Part shown: in pieces, positions 26,053-35,068 of the stretch
How positions within the stretch are numbered: the stretch's first letter is position 1
Layout: every line of letters begins with the position of its first letter
DNA from: Corynebacterium sp.
Lineage (GTDB): Bacteria > Actinomycetota > Actinomycetes > Mycobacteriales > Mycobacteriaceae
Reading direction: 5' to 3'
Assembly (NCBI GenBank): GCA_030531005.1
Contig: JAUMTW010000002.1
Location: 264,190-328,189, forward strand
DNA length: 64,000 nt
Made by a program: the position numbers and the translations under genes
Notes under the pieces: generated by a model
What the model was told of the DNA's origin: nothing
The model's input: the letters and a program-made list of their open reading frames with translations, nothing else
Database searches by the model: none

Positions 26053-27330
26053 TTATGCCAAGCTCGCTAAAGCGCGGAGGAGCTGGTCCACATCCCCTGT
26101 GGTATTAAAAGCAGCCAGGGTCACCGTAACCGCGCCTTCCGTCTCATCCAGGCCCATAGCTTCAAGTACCGGATCAGCTGGGGTGCGGGTAGCGACCAAA
26201 CCGTGAGAATACAGGCGATCCAAAATCGTGGTTGCCGGTACTCCCGGAATGCAAAAGGTGGCAGTAGGTAGGCGCTCACAGCGTTCTTGCTGCATGCCAG
26301 CCAATTCGCCAGAAACGCCAAAGACGTGCACGGCATGCATAGAGTCTAAGGAATCGCTTAAGTAATGCGACATGCCTAAGAAATGCCGGGCAACCTCCGG
26401 CATCCCTGCAGCCAGGCGCTTGCGGCGCGTGCCGCGAACCTCGGGGATCATGCGCGACTGCAGATCGATAGCTTCTGCCACCCCAGAAAGCAGACCTAAG
26501 GAAACATCTTGGTGAAAGTAACGGGTGTCCAGGTTGTCTATGATCACTGGATCTCTAAAAGCTAGGGCTGCGACCTGTGGCCCCCCTAAGAATGCACAGT
26601 CGAGCAAGATGACATCGGCATCTAACTCACTCATGCGCACCGGACGGTACGGGGCAATCGCCGTGGCATCCACGAGAATCAACGCAGAACCCTGAGTACG
26701 TACTTCTGCTGCAATAGCAGCTACATCATGGATGGCACCTACATATGGATTAGCAGCATCTATGACCACCAAGCGCGTGTGCGCAGAAACCAGATCGACA
26801 AACTGCCAGTCCGGGATCTCACCAGTACCTAAATCTGGCTCAGCAATACCTAATTGATTTGCAGCAGCTAAGTCTTCTTCTAATGCAGTGCGTACCGCGT
26901 TACCGCGGCCTACGACCACGGCATACTCAGCATCCGGGGTATTCGACTTACTGTGCCGACCCCGGCGCGGCGCTTCAAAACTACGTTGGCTTAACCCACT
27001 AGCACGCTGCAAACGCTCTAATAGTGCTTCTCGGCTCGGACCGAGAATCACGGCATCACTGGAAACCCCAACGAGATCTGCAATAGCCAAACTAGCGGTC
27101 TGGGTAAACTCGGCCCCACGCAGGGTAGGGCTGCTGATGGTACCGCGGCGATGAGAACCCGCAACTGCTGCTGTATCTGGATGCTGAGCAATGGCTGCTT
27201 CACGCACTCCGCGCGCAATAGCAGCAGACACTCGCTCCGGTAATTGCGGTGCCTCCAAGGCATTAAGATAGGTCCACCCATTCGTAATGGATGTATAGCG
27301 CCCCCGAATTTCGGCGACATCGTACCCCAT
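26053..27330 (-). CDS. Class V aminotransferase/cysteine desulfurase-like protein, PLP lysine not evident
   Basis: A 425-aa fold-type I protein related to cysteine desulfurases and to Rv3778c of M. tuberculosis, which has the same neighbours. The fold can be followed: LNALEAPQLPERV at the N-terminus, VVIDAANPYVGAIHDVAAIAAEV with the PLP-contact Asp, and ILVDATAIAPYRPVRMSELDAD leading to the lysine loop. There active enzymes have SxHKxxGP; this one reads DCAFLGGPQVAALAF, with Phe (codon 26590-26592) where the Schiff-base Lys belongs. It is therefore probably not a normal PLP transaminase or desulfurase. It lies divergent to wzm, suggesting a structural or regulatory role in the galactan region, which is inference. 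Confidence 0.8.
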   Translation of the reverse strand: MGYDVAEIRGRYTSITNGWTYLNALEAPQLPERVSAAIARGVREAAIAQHPDTAAVAGSHRRGTISSPTLRGAEFTQTASLAIADLVGVSSDAVILGPSREALLERLQRASGLSQRSFEAPRRGRHSKSNTPDAEYAVVVGRGNAVRTALEEDLAAANQLGIAEPDLGTGEIPDWQFVDLVSAHTRLVVIDAANPYVGAIHDVAAIAAEVRTQGSALILVDATAIAPYRPVRMSELDADVILLDCAFLGGPQVAALAFRDPVIIDNLDTRYFHQDVSLGLLSGVAEAIDLQSRMIPEVRGTRRKRLAAGMPEVARHFLGMSHYLSDSLDSMHAVHVFGVSGELAGMQQERCERLPTATFCIPGVPATTILDRLYSHGLVATRTPADPVLEAMGLDETEGAVTVTLAAFNTTGDVDQLLRALASLA

Positions 27331-27607
27331 GGGCGTAGCCTTTCTAATGCTCTTGAGTTACACGCTGCCAAGCGATTTTACTGCATCATACGCAGTGCGC
27401 GACAGATGCCAACGCTTGAACAGTCTCTTTAGTATCTCATACTCTAGTCACCGCGGTAGCCTACGGCTAGTCCCTTTTTCAGAAGTCACCACACTGTACT
27501 CTACATGCGTGATAGGCCGTACTGGCTTACAAGTAGGTACAGTACTTTTGGTATCCAACATTTCCGCTGCTCATTCACACACATCTGGCCTGTACCCTAG
27601 AAAACCC

Positions 27608-28618
27608 ATGGCCCGACTCGCTTCCAAAGCAGTGGAACAGTTACGAACACCGCGTATTTTTTGGCTTCTTCTAGGCCTGGAAAATTCCCTGCATTTGTTT
27701 CAGGGGCTAGGCTTAGTGATTGTGCAAGATCAGAATGCGAACTCCCCAGAGGCAACTGCAGCCCGCATCCTCGGTACCACCGGGCAAGTAGAGGTGCAGC
27801 CTTCCCGCTCCAAGACCTTCCGTACTGCCTGGCAGGATTTACGGCAGGGATTCACCCAACGGGAGCTTTGGTTCGAGCTGGGCATGCAAGATATCAAGCA
27901 GCGCTACCGACGAAGTGTGCTCGGCCCACTATGGATCACCATCGCCACTGGTGTGATGGCCCTAGCCTTAGGCCTGTTGTACTCAGTGCTCTTCAAAATC
28001 CCTGTAGCAGAGTTCTTACCGCACGTGACTGTGGGCCTAATCATGTGGAACTTCATCTCCGGCTGCATTCGCGAAGGATCTGAAGTCTTCATCGCTAATG
28101 AGGGACTCATTAAGCAATTGCCCTCTGCTTTGTCTGTCCACGTCTATCGCCTGGTATGGCGCCAGACCTTATTCTTAGCCCACAACATGGTGATCTGGCT
28201 GCTACTCATGCTGATCTTTCCACGCCATCTCGGCTGGGACTTGCTCTTGGCGATTCCAGCGATTGCGCTGCTTATCGTCAATGGCGTGTGGGTTTCGATG
28301 TTCTTCGGCATCGTTGCTACTCGCTACCGCGATGTCGCTCCGCTGCTGGATTCCTTGATCCAGCTACTGTTCTACTTAACCCCTATTGTGTGGACCACCG
28401 ACACCCTCTATGACCAAGGCGGTGCCGTAGCCGAACGTGCTCGCCTAGCGATGCTCAACCCCTTGTACCACTACATGGATATGGTGCGCGATCCACTGAT
28501 CGGACGCAGTATTGATCCACTGAACTGGATTGTGGTACTTGGCTGCACCATCGCCGGTACCCTGCTGGCATTAGGTGCTATGCGCCAATGGCGCTTCCGT
28601 GTGAGTTACTGGGTCTAA
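27608..28618 (+). CDS. wzm: Galactan/lipid-linked polysaccharide ABC exporter, permease
   Basis: A 336-aa ABC-2 type permease, the Wzm homologue (Rv3783 in M. tuberculosis), which with Wzt flips the lipid-linked galactan to the outer face of the membrane. The soluble N-terminus runs to RELWFELGMQDIKQRYRRSVLGPLW, the typical amphipathic entry helix; then six membrane segments follow, with WNFISGCIREGS, FGIVATRYRDVAPLL and LLFYLTPIVW in the usual places. The ATG at 27608 (MARLASK) is preferred; the long N-terminal extension in frame from 27329 is rich in unlikely residues and overlaps the divergent promoter. The N-terminal 90 residues before the ABC-2 region are longer than in many Wzm proteins. 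Confidence 0.88.
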   Translation: MARLASKAVEQLRTPRIFWLLLGLENSLHLFQGLGLVIVQDQNANSPEATAARILGTTGQVEVQPSRSKTFRTAWQDLRQGFTQRELWFELGMQDIKQRYRRSVLGPLWITIATGVMALALGLLYSVLFKIPVAEFLPHVTVGLIMWNFISGCIREGSEVFIANEGLIKQLPSALSVHVYRLVWRQTLFLAHNMVIWLLLMLIFPRHLGWDLLLAIPAIALLIVNGVWVSMFFGIVATRYRDVAPLLDSLIQLLFYLTPIVWTTDTLYDQGGAVAERARLAMLNPLYHYMDMVRDPLIGRSIDPLNWIVVLGCTIAGTLLALGAMRQWRFRVSYWV

Positions 28619-28711
28619 CAAACTCCTCGTTTTCGCCCGCCCAAAACCCCAAAATACCTGCGCTGCCATAAGCTCAGCGCTGGCTGGTCCCAGCCGAGAA
28701 AGGATGCAACA

Positions 28712-29539
28712 TTGGTTTCCATTGATTGCTACAACGCCTGCGTCGAGTTCCCCATTTTCGATGCCAAGTCCCGCTCCATGAAGAAGGCATTCTTAGGAGC
28801 TGCCGGTGGGGCAATCGGTCGCAACACCAGCAATACCGTGGTAGTTGAGGCCTTAAAGGATGTGAACCTGCACTTACAAGAAGGCGACCGCGTCGGCTTA
28901 GTAGGCCACAATGGTGCCGGCAAGTCCACCCTGCTGCGGCTGCTATCTGGCATTTACGAGCCCACTCGCGGCTCTGCCATCGTCAAGGGCCGCGTTGCAC
29001 CTGTCTTCGATCTTGGCGTTGGCATGGACCCAGAAATCTCTGGCTATGAAAACATCATTATCCGCGGGCTCTTCCTTGGCCAATCACGCAAACAAATGAA
29101 GCAAAAGATGGACGACATCGCCGAATTCACTGAGTTAGGTGAATACCTCTCGATGCCACTGCGCACCTACTCCACCGGCATGCGCATTCGTCTTGCCCTC
29201 GGTGTGGTGACATCCATTGAGCCGGAAATCTTACTGCTTGATGAAGGTATTGGCGCAGTGGATGCCGCCTTTATGGCCAAGGCGCGCACTCGCCTCCAAG
29301 AGCTCGTGCAGCGCTCCGGCATCTTGGTGTTCGCCTCACACTCCAATGACTTCTTAGTGCAGCTCTGTGATACTGCCTTGCTTGTGGACCATGGGCAGAT
29401 CACAAAGGCAGGTGCTGTAGACGATGTTGTCGAGGCTTATGAAGGACCGGAGGCTGCTCAGCATGTGCGTAATCTGCAAGCCCGGATTGCCACTGAAAAT
29501 GCCGCACAATCACCTGGCGCTTTTACTGGGGAGGAATAA
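28712..29539 (+). CDS. wzt: Galactan ABC exporter, ATPase
   Basis: A 275-aa ABC ATPase that powers the Wzm permease (Rv3781 homologue). Walker A is GHNGAGKST (residues 65-73), the signature is YSTGMRIRLALG, Walker B is EILLLDEGIGAVD, and the switch His lies in VFASHSNDF. The carbohydrate-binding C-terminal domain of some O-antigen Wzt proteins is absent, as in mycobacteria. The start appears to be TTG at 28712, with AAAGGA upstream. The next gene starts nine bases after its stop, so wzm-wzt-glfT1 form one operon. Confidence 0.92.
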   Translation: MVSIDCYNACVEFPIFDAKSRSMKKAFLGAAGGAIGRNTSNTVVVEALKDVNLHLQEGDRVGLVGHNGAGKSTLLRLLSGIYEPTRGSAIVKGRVAPVFDLGVGMDPEISGYENIIIRGLFLGQSRKQMKQKMDDIAEFTELGEYLSMPLRTYSTGMRIRLALGVVTSIEPEILLLDEGIGAVDAAFMAKARTRLQELVQRSGILVFASHSNDFLVQLCDTALLVDHGQITKAGAVDDVVEAYEGPEAAQHVRNLQARIATENAAQSPGAFTGEE

Positions 29540-29547
29540 ACACAGTC

Positions 29548-30474
29548 ATGGCTATCTCTGCACACAATATTGCAGCCGTTATCGTCACCCACCAGCGCGT
29601 GGAATTGCTCAAGGAATCTTTGCGCATTGTAGCCACTCAATCTACCCCTGTGCGCTGGATTATTGTAGTCGACAATGGCAATGAACAGGCAGTTCGCGAG
29701 CTCGTAGCCGCCGAGTGCGGGGAGCGCGGCGTCTACCTGCCTTCGGAAACCAACCTTGGCGGCGCGGGTGGCTTCGCGTTTGGTTTCTTACATGCCCTAA
29801 GCCTTGGCGCCAGTGCTGTGTGGTGTGCTGATGATGACGGCCGTCCGGCCGATGAAAACGTGCTGCGTACCTTGCTCGACTGCGCCCAACGCCATGATCT
29901 GGCCGCCGTCTCGCCAGTTGTGTGCAATATTGATGATCCTGATACCTTGGCATTCCCCCTGAGACGTGGCCTGGAGTGGCGGCGCAAGCGCAGTGAGCTC
30001 ATTGATCCGAACAACCCCGATGATGATCTACTGCCTGGTATTGCCTCGCTCTTTAATGGTGCACTGTTCTCCCAGCAAGTGGTCCTGCGCGTTGGTGTTC
30101 CCGACTTACGGCTATTCATCCGTGGTGATGAGGTGGAATACCACCGCCGACTCGTACGCTCAGGTCTAGCCTTCGGCACCTGTCTGACTACGGCATACTT
30201 GCACCCGAATGGTGCTGATGAGTTCCATCCCATCTTGGGCGGGCGTATGCATGCCCAATATCCGGCTAGTGAGGCCAAGCGCTTCTTTACCTACCGCAAC
30301 CGTGGCTATCTGATGAACCAGCCCGGTATGCGCCGTCTACTACCGCAGGAGTATGGCCGCTTTGGTTGGTTCTTCCTTATCCAGCGCCACGATTGGCGCG
30401 GCTTTAAACATTGGCTGCACCTGCATCAATTGGGCCGCAAAGAGCACTTCCCGCGCCCTGAAGACCTTTCTTAA
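29548..30474 (+). CDS. glfT1: Galactofuranosyltransferase GlfT1
   Basis: GlfT1 adds the first two galactofuranose residues onto the decaprenyl-linked rhamnosyl-GlcNAc acceptor, starting the galactan. The 308-aa GT2 protein shows VIVTHQRVELLKESL, VVDNGN, ETNLGGAGGFAFGF and the metal-binding WCADDDGRP; NGALFSQQVV, RGDEVEYHRRL and the C-terminal HDWRGFKHWL match the GlfT family. In M. tuberculosis Rv3782 lies between the same transporter genes. The order is wzm-wzt-glfT1 here versus Rv3781-Rv3782-Rv3783. Confidence 0.92.
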   Translation: MAISAHNIAAVIVTHQRVELLKESLRIVATQSTPVRWIIVVDNGNEQAVRELVAAECGERGVYLPSETNLGGAGGFAFGFLHALSLGASAVWCADDDGRPADENVLRTLLDCAQRHDLAAVSPVVCNIDDPDTLAFPLRRGLEWRRKRSELIDPNNPDDDLLPGIASLFNGALFSQQVVLRVGVPDLRLFIRGDEVEYHRRLVRSGLAFGTCLTTAYLHPNGADEFHPILGGRMHAQYPASEAKRFFTYRNRGYLMNQPGMRRLLPQEYGRFGWFFLIQRHDWRGFKHWLHLHQLGRKEHFPRPEDLS

Positions 30475-30543
30475 AAGTCAGCGCGGTGCACTTCGTCCGT
30501 ATTGGCCCTGTCTAAACCTTGAAGTTTAAAAGTCATAAAATGT

Positions 30544-30576
30544 AACGCCGGCAGCATATTCGATGCTGTCGGCGTT
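30544..30576 (+). terminator. Hairpin between convergent glfT1 and gtrA
   Basis: AACGCCGGCAGCAT pairs with ATGCTGTCGGCGTT with one G-T pair over a 5-base loop. No long T run follows, so termination is inferred from position and stem strength. Confidence 0.6.
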
Positions 30577-30771
30577 CTAGGCATTTAGGCATTGAGCGTT
30601 GATCTACTCCACCTGGCGCAATCATAGGTTTAGTCTTGCGGAGTGGCATATCTGCCCTTCCTAAATCGGGAACGGGTTCAAGGGCGGCAACTGGGTCCAG
30701 CCGGGGCGCACCGCGGGTCACAGATACACCACTACAGGACTTTGACCAGATCTTATTCCCCGCTCTACAGC

Positions 30772-31278
30772 TTATTTGCGGAAAATGAACAGGCGCTGAA
30801 CGAAAAAATTAATAACCGTAGCAGTACCTTGGGCAATCACGAAGGCAATAATCACTGCGAGGCGCTCTGCAATGCCTTGATGAAAGAAGAAATTGTAGAG
30901 CAGCTCGTGGCCACCAACATTCACAAAGAAGGTCACGGCATACAGGGCTGCTACTTGAAAGAACCGCTTCCACGAGTGCTCTGCATTGAAAGTCCAACGA
31001 CGGTTAATTAAATAGGCAGTGATCGTGCCGAAAATAAAGCCGAAGGTACGCGCAAAAAAGGCAGCTTGTCCAAAAACAATCTGCAGGGTGTACGTGATAC
31101 TTAAATCAATAACTGCAGAAATACCACCAGAAATCAGGAACTTAATACCCTGGCTGCCGAGGCTATCTTGGCTATCTTGCTCTTTAGAGGCTTCAGCCAG
31201 GGAGGCTGCCAAAGGGTCCATCGCCTCTAAGGCTGGGGAATCTTCTAGCTCGTGTGGTTGTGCAGCGTCTTCAGTCAC
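30772..31278 (-). CDS. GtrA-family membrane protein
   Basis: A small membrane protein of the GtrA family (Rv3789 homologue), implicated in arabinogalactan assembly by moving decaprenyl-phosphoarabinose across the membrane or recruiting AftA. About 168 aa from the GTG at 31278 (VTEDAAQP); an ATG at 31344 allows a longer form. After a 40-residue acidic N-terminal tail come four membrane helices: FLISGGISAVIDLSITYTL, RTFGFIFGTITAYLINRRWTF, FQVAALYAVTFFVNV, and AVIIAFVIAQGTATVINFFVQRLFIF. The motif NRRWTF is family-typical. It is separated from dprE1 by about 4.5 kb, unlike in M. tuberculosis where the two are adjacent. Confidence 0.85.
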   Translation of the reverse strand: MTEDAAQPHELEDSPALEAMDPLAASLAEASKEQDSQDSLGSQGIKFLISGGISAVIDLSITYTLQIVFGQAAFFARTFGFIFGTITAYLINRRWTFNAEHSWKRFFQVAALYAVTFFVNVGGHELLYNFFFHQGIAERLAVIIAFVIAQGTATVINFFVQRLFIFRK

Positions 31279-31376
31279 GCGCTTTACTGTAACCCATCGG
31301 CCTACAAGCACCAAGCATTCAACACACGTGTTTTCATTGGGCAAGGCATTTAAAACGAAAGCTCGAGCGCAAACTC

Positions 31377-31910
31377 CTAGTTCGCAGAGTGCAGCGGCAA
31401 AGGAAGTGGTTCTGCCCCGAATTGCTCTTTGAGCACTTTACGGCCACGTCGAGTGGACTCTATTACCCGCCACTGTTGTATCAAATCGACCAGCACTTGG
31501 GCATGAAGCCAAGCCTGCTCAGCTACTTCTTCCCCGTGGAATCCTTCACGAAAAGATTCAGGATTCTGAACAGTGATTTGAGCAAAACGCGGAACTTTGA
31601 GACTCTTATTTTCTAGCTGTGCTGCCTTTGCTGCCTCAATATAGGCGTGGCGACGCTCCTCCATAGCACTCACGATGGCATCCACACTGGTGCGTGCCAC
31701 AGACTCTGGAAGATATTGAGCTGCTTCTTCATGCAGGCACAGTGCAGTAGTACCGGTGGTAATCGGTACTGCAGCACTCAACGGATGCGCTTCTTCTCTG
31801 CCAAGGATCCAGGCACCGCTTAAGGTATCGGTGGCAACGTCAATGCGGCTTTGTACCGTCCAGATCACCAGCCGCTGGGTTGCGGGAATATAGTCCACCA
31901 CCGAGATCAC
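31377..31910 (-). CDS. Hypothetical protein
   Basis: A 177-aa soluble protein starting at a GTG at 31910 with AAGGAG seven bases upstream (MISVVDYIPATQRL). Visible features are a possible beta segment (RLVIWTVQSRIDVATDTL), a central LCLHEEAAQYLPESVART and a charged helical C-terminal half with RRGRKVLKEQFGAEP. No signal peptide or membrane helix. I do not recognise the family. It sits between gtrA and the SGNH hydrolase gene on the same strand, with 98 bases to gtrA. Confidence 0.7.
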   Translation of the reverse strand: MISVVDYIPATQRLVIWTVQSRIDVATDTLSGAWILGREEAHPLSAAVPITTGTTALCLHEEAAQYLPESVARTSVDAIVSAMEERRHAYIEAAKAAQLENKSLKVPRFAQITVQNPESFREGFHGEEVAEQAWLHAQVLVDLIQQWRVIESTRRGRKVLKEQFGAEPLPLPLHSAN

Positions 31911-32089
31911 GGGTCTGCTCCTTATATTCTGATATTCGTAACACCTCAAAGGTGTAGGCAGGATATTGCGCCGGCTCTAAGCATAGTGCGCTTGGCTACC
32001 TTGCCCAAGCGTAGTTGAACTGTACTGCTCCTGCAGCTTGTAGACAGCTACCACATCACAAAGGCTCATATAATCGCTTATCACAGCAA

Positions 32090-32120
32090 AAAAGGACCAG
32101 CAGAAGTAGCTGGTCCTTTT
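32090..32120 (-). terminator. Terminator of the SGNH hydrolase gene
   Basis: AAAAGGACCAG pairs with CTGGTCCTTTT over a 9-base loop; on the minus strand the stem is followed by TTTTTTGC. Confidence 0.85.
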
Positions 32121-32174
32121 CTTGATAACTAGCCGCGTGTGCGCAGAAGCTGCACTAGCTCTCGCACTTGTAGC

Positions 32175-33050
32175 TTAGAGAGCTGCGGCGATTGCGCTAG
32201 CCATAGCTGCCTGCCCCTGGGAGGTCGGGTGGAATGGCAGGGCGTTATCGAAAACGCCGGTGAAACTAGCATTGCGCTGGCCTACAGGACCGCACGACAG
32301 TAGGTCGTCTGGTGCGGATACGAAGGTAGCATCGTTGTTGGCAGCAACACGTTGGGAGATGCTGTTGAGCTGCCCAATGAAATCATCCTGGATGTATTGC
32401 AGGTCGTCTTGGCTCAGGTGACCGTTCTCCAAGCACTGCATATCAGTGCGGAAAATGTTGTAGTAACCAGTCACTACGACCTGGGCATTTGGTGCCTGTT
32501 GGCGAATATCAGCCACGATGTCGTTCAGACGACCTTCCAGGTTCTTTCCTGCGTAGTTGTCCGTGCTGTTAATCAGATTGTCGGCAGCAACACCCATAGT
32601 CTGACGGCAATTGCCCAGGCTGGTAGCCCACGTGAACACACAAGGACCAATTTCCATGGTGCCAGAGTCATTGCCGCCCAAGGTCAGGGTGACCAGCTTG
32701 GTGTTTGGCCCCAGGTGCTCACGCTGTCCTTGTAGCGCCATACCTGGCAGCGGGAAGTTTTGTGGAGCCCAGTAATCATTAGTACGTGCCCAGCCGCAGG
32801 TGGCATCTACCAGGTTTAGGTTGAGCTGGGAAGCCAGCACATGTGGGTAATTGTCTGCGGCTTTTCCACAGAATGGGTGAGTGAGCGCTTGGGGCTGTGT
32901 GAGCGAACCCACGGCAGCGAAGGAATCACCCAAGGCAACATACTCAGAACCAGCCGGCACAGGGGCCGCTTCAGCGGTCATAGTAGTAGCAGTCAAGGCA
33001 ACCATGCCGCCAACAATGGCAGCACAGGCCTTTTTCATCCAATGCTTCAT
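32175..33050 (-). CDS. Secreted SGNH/GDSL hydrolase
   Basis: A 291-aa secreted esterase-type protein. It has a signal peptide (MKHWMKKACAAIVGGMVAL, cleavage near AEA-AP), block I YVALGDSFAA with the nucleophile serine, block III TLGGNDSGT, and the catalytic Asp/His in LPFHPTSQGQ near the end. Six cysteines suggest disulphides, as in the extracellular lipase-like SGNH proteins of Actinobacteria. GGAGAATTC precedes the ATG. The next gene upstream encodes an acyltransferase with its own SGNH domain, so the pair may act on the same acylated envelope molecule. Two tandem inverted repeats precede the gene. Confidence 0.87.
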   Translation of the reverse strand: MKHWMKKACAAIVGGMVALTATTMTAEAAPVPAGSEYVALGDSFAAVGSLTQPQALTHPFCGKAADNYPHVLASQLNLNLVDATCGWARTNDYWAPQNFPLPGMALQGQREHLGPNTKLVTLTLGGNDSGTMEIGPCVFTWATSLGNCRQTMGVAADNLINSTDNYAGKNLEGRLNDIVADIRQQAPNAQVVVTGYYNIFRTDMQCLENGHLSQDDLQYIQDDFIGQLNSISQRVAANNDATFVSAPDDLLSCGPVGQRNASFTGVFDNALPFHPTSQGQAAMASAIAAAL

Positions 33051-33072
33051 GAATTCTCCATTTTCTTTCCGT

Positions 33073-33088
33073 AACTGCCCTAACAGTT
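33073..33088. promoter_or_regulatory. Inverted-repeat operator candidate 1
   Basis: AACTG-CCCTAA-CAGTT is a perfect 5-base inverted repeat 22 bases upstream of the SGNH gene start. Confidence 0.45.
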
Positions 33089-33100
33089 TTTCTTTCCAAT

Positions 33101-33114
33101 ACTATCCTAATAGT
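33101..33114. promoter_or_regulatory. Inverted-repeat operator candidate 2
   Basis: ACTAT-CCTA-ATAGT is a second inverted repeat with the same CCTA core as candidate 1 and 27 bases away centre to centre. Confidence 0.45.
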
Positions 33115-33172
33115 TATCGAAGTATTGAGGGTAAACCGTTACGTCCTTGCCAGACTTTTAAGATGCCAGATT

Positions 33173-35068
33173 TTATGGTCCGCAGACTTGCGGAATCTCT
33201 TTTTCATCATCAACCCACTGCTGCAAGGCCTTACGCAGCTCCTTGGCGAAGCCAGCTGCTCCGAGCGCATCTGGGTGGATGCCATCCCCTCGTAACACGC
33301 TTGGATCTTGCATCACGAAACCGCACCAATTCAACGCATAAACATTCTCGTATTGCTCGGCGGCATCAATTGCTTGTTGCTGCGCATCAGCCATGTACCA
33401 GCGATCACCATATGGCAGAGTGACGATGATGACACGGTCTTCCCCCAATTGGTCGATAAGTTCATCAAGCTGATCTGGGAAGGCCTGCCCATTCGTACCA
33501 AAACTTAAGAGCACGAAAGGATCGAGAGTCCCTGCAGCCTCCATACTTGCAATGATCCCCGAGGCAGCCTGGTAGTGGCGGGATACCTCACCATCCACAT
33601 AGATGCCCGGAAATTCCTCTTGCAATGCTGCAGCAGAAGCCAACAGGACAGAATCGCCAATAGCAGTGATTTGGTCGCCAGTGGGCATCTCACGCTTGGA
33701 TTTTTTCTCCAGTTCGCGAGCCTTTTCCGCGTCTTGCTGCTTCGAAGCTTCCTCCGCTAGGCGCAATTCACGCTCCATGTCCGACTCTGTGTTCTGGTTC
33801 GCCAAGGCGGTAGCACTCATACCAACAACAACAAGGAAGGAAACGCAAGCGAGTACCGGGCGGATACGCTGACGCGTATTCGGCGTGCGCAGCTTGCTCC
33901 ACCATCCTTTGAACAGCTTCCAGTAACCCTGGGTACGGAATGGCTCTTCGATCCACCGATAAGAAAATACACTGAGAATAATAGTGAGCAGTACCGCGAC
34001 CAAGGCCATCTCCAGGTCCGTCCAACCCCACGAATGACGGTCATTGAAAGTTACTAAGAAAACATGGACCGGAACATGCCACAAGTATATGGAGAACGAT
34101 CGATCACCAATCCACTGCAGAATCCGCAGGGAGAACAGGTGGTGCACTATGCCAGCTTGGCGCACCACAGTGAGGATCAATAGTCCAGAGATCAAGGAGG
34201 AAAAGACAAGGCCACCACGGTAGCTTATGGTTTCTTGATCACCCAAGAAGTAAAAGCAGGCCAGCTGCGCTGCCAACGCGAAGGGCCCAACCAATGCCCA
34301 CATGCGGCGATTACTCAATGCACGACGGGCGTAGCTCCAGGTATTACCCTTTGCCTTGGTACTTTGGGAAACCGTTAATGCGGCCAAAGCAGCACCAATC
34401 AACAAGCCAAAGGCGTGGGTATCAGTGCCGTAGTACACCCGTGTGGGGTCTTCTCCCGGCACAAAACGAATGGCCATCCAAACCGCTGATGCCACTGCCA
34501 ACACCAACGCAAAGTTGCGGATATAGTGCTTGGAACGTCCACGCCAAAATAAAAAGACAATGACGAGCGGCCAAATAATATAGAACTGCTCTTCAATAGA
34601 AAGGGACCAGTAGTGCGCGAAAATAGGCAACTCACTGTCGGCAAAATAGCTCTGTGAGTTCGCGATCTGCACCCAGTTATTCACAAAGAATAAGGAGCTA
34701 AAGAATTGGCGCACCAAGTGTACGGTGACATCTCCCCCGATCAACCCAGCGACAGCAGAAGCCACTAAAAGCACAGTTAATGCTGCTGGAAGAATACGGC
34801 GGATGCGGCGCACCCAAAATCCGCGCAAGCTAATTCGCCCATGCACCATGTGCTCGCGCAGCAAGAGAGAGGTAATCAAGAAACCCGACAGCACAAAGAA
34901 GAGGTCCACACCGAGGTAGCCGCCAGGTAAGACATCAATAAGGTAGTGGTAGACGACAACCGCGAGTACCGCAAGGGCGCGCAAGCCTCGAATGCCAGGG
35001 ACATTTCTAATGCCCTCCGCATTCTTTCCTGTGGCGACTACCTTCTTGGACTGCCTATAAGCTGACAC
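33173..35068 (-). CDS. Acyltransferase-3/SGNH fusion membrane protein
   Basis: A 631-aa OafA/YrhL-type protein. The N-terminal two thirds form the acyltransferase-3 domain of ten or more helices, with IRGLRALAVLAVVVYHY (catalytic His), FFVLSGFLIT, GFWVRRIRRILPA and HYWSLSIEEQFYIIWP. A charged linker (about residues 420-460, EASKQQDAEKARELEKKSKRE) leads to a C-terminal SGNH domain with TAIGDSVLLAS, LSFGTNGQ and the GDGIHPDALG triad end. Such fusions carry acyl groups across the membrane and place them on sugars or lipids. I prefer the GTG at 35068, five bases after GAGGAG. Its target is unknown; an arabinogalactan, mycolate or lipoglycan substrate is inferred from the locus. Confidence 0.88.
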   Translation of the reverse strand: MSAYRQSKKVVATGKNAEGIRNVPGIRGLRALAVLAVVVYHYLIDVLPGGYLGVDLFFVLSGFLITSLLLREHMVHGRISLRGFWVRRIRRILPAALTVLLVASAVAGLIGGDVTVHLVRQFFSSLFFVNNWVQIANSQSYFADSELPIFAHYWSLSIEEQFYIIWPLVIVFLFWRGRSKHYIRNFALVLAVASAVWMAIRFVPGEDPTRVYYGTDTHAFGLLIGAALAALTVSQSTKAKGNTWSYARRALSNRRMWALVGPFALAAQLACFYFLGDQETISYRGGLVFSSLISGLLILTVVRQAGIVHHLFSLRILQWIGDRSFSIYLWHVPVHVFLVTFNDRHSWGWTDLEMALVAVLLTIILSVFSYRWIEEPFRTQGYWKLFKGWWSKLRTPNTRQRIRPVLACVSFLVVVGMSATALANQNTESDMERELRLAEEASKQQDAEKARELEKKSKREMPTGDQITAIGDSVLLASAAALQEEFPGIYVDGEVSRHYQAASGIIASMEAAGTLDPFVLLSFGTNGQAFPDQLDELIDQLGEDRVIIVTLPYGDRWYMADAQQQAIDAAEQYENVYALNWCGFVMQDPSVLRGDGIHPDALGAAGFAKELRKALQQWVDDEKEIPQVCGP

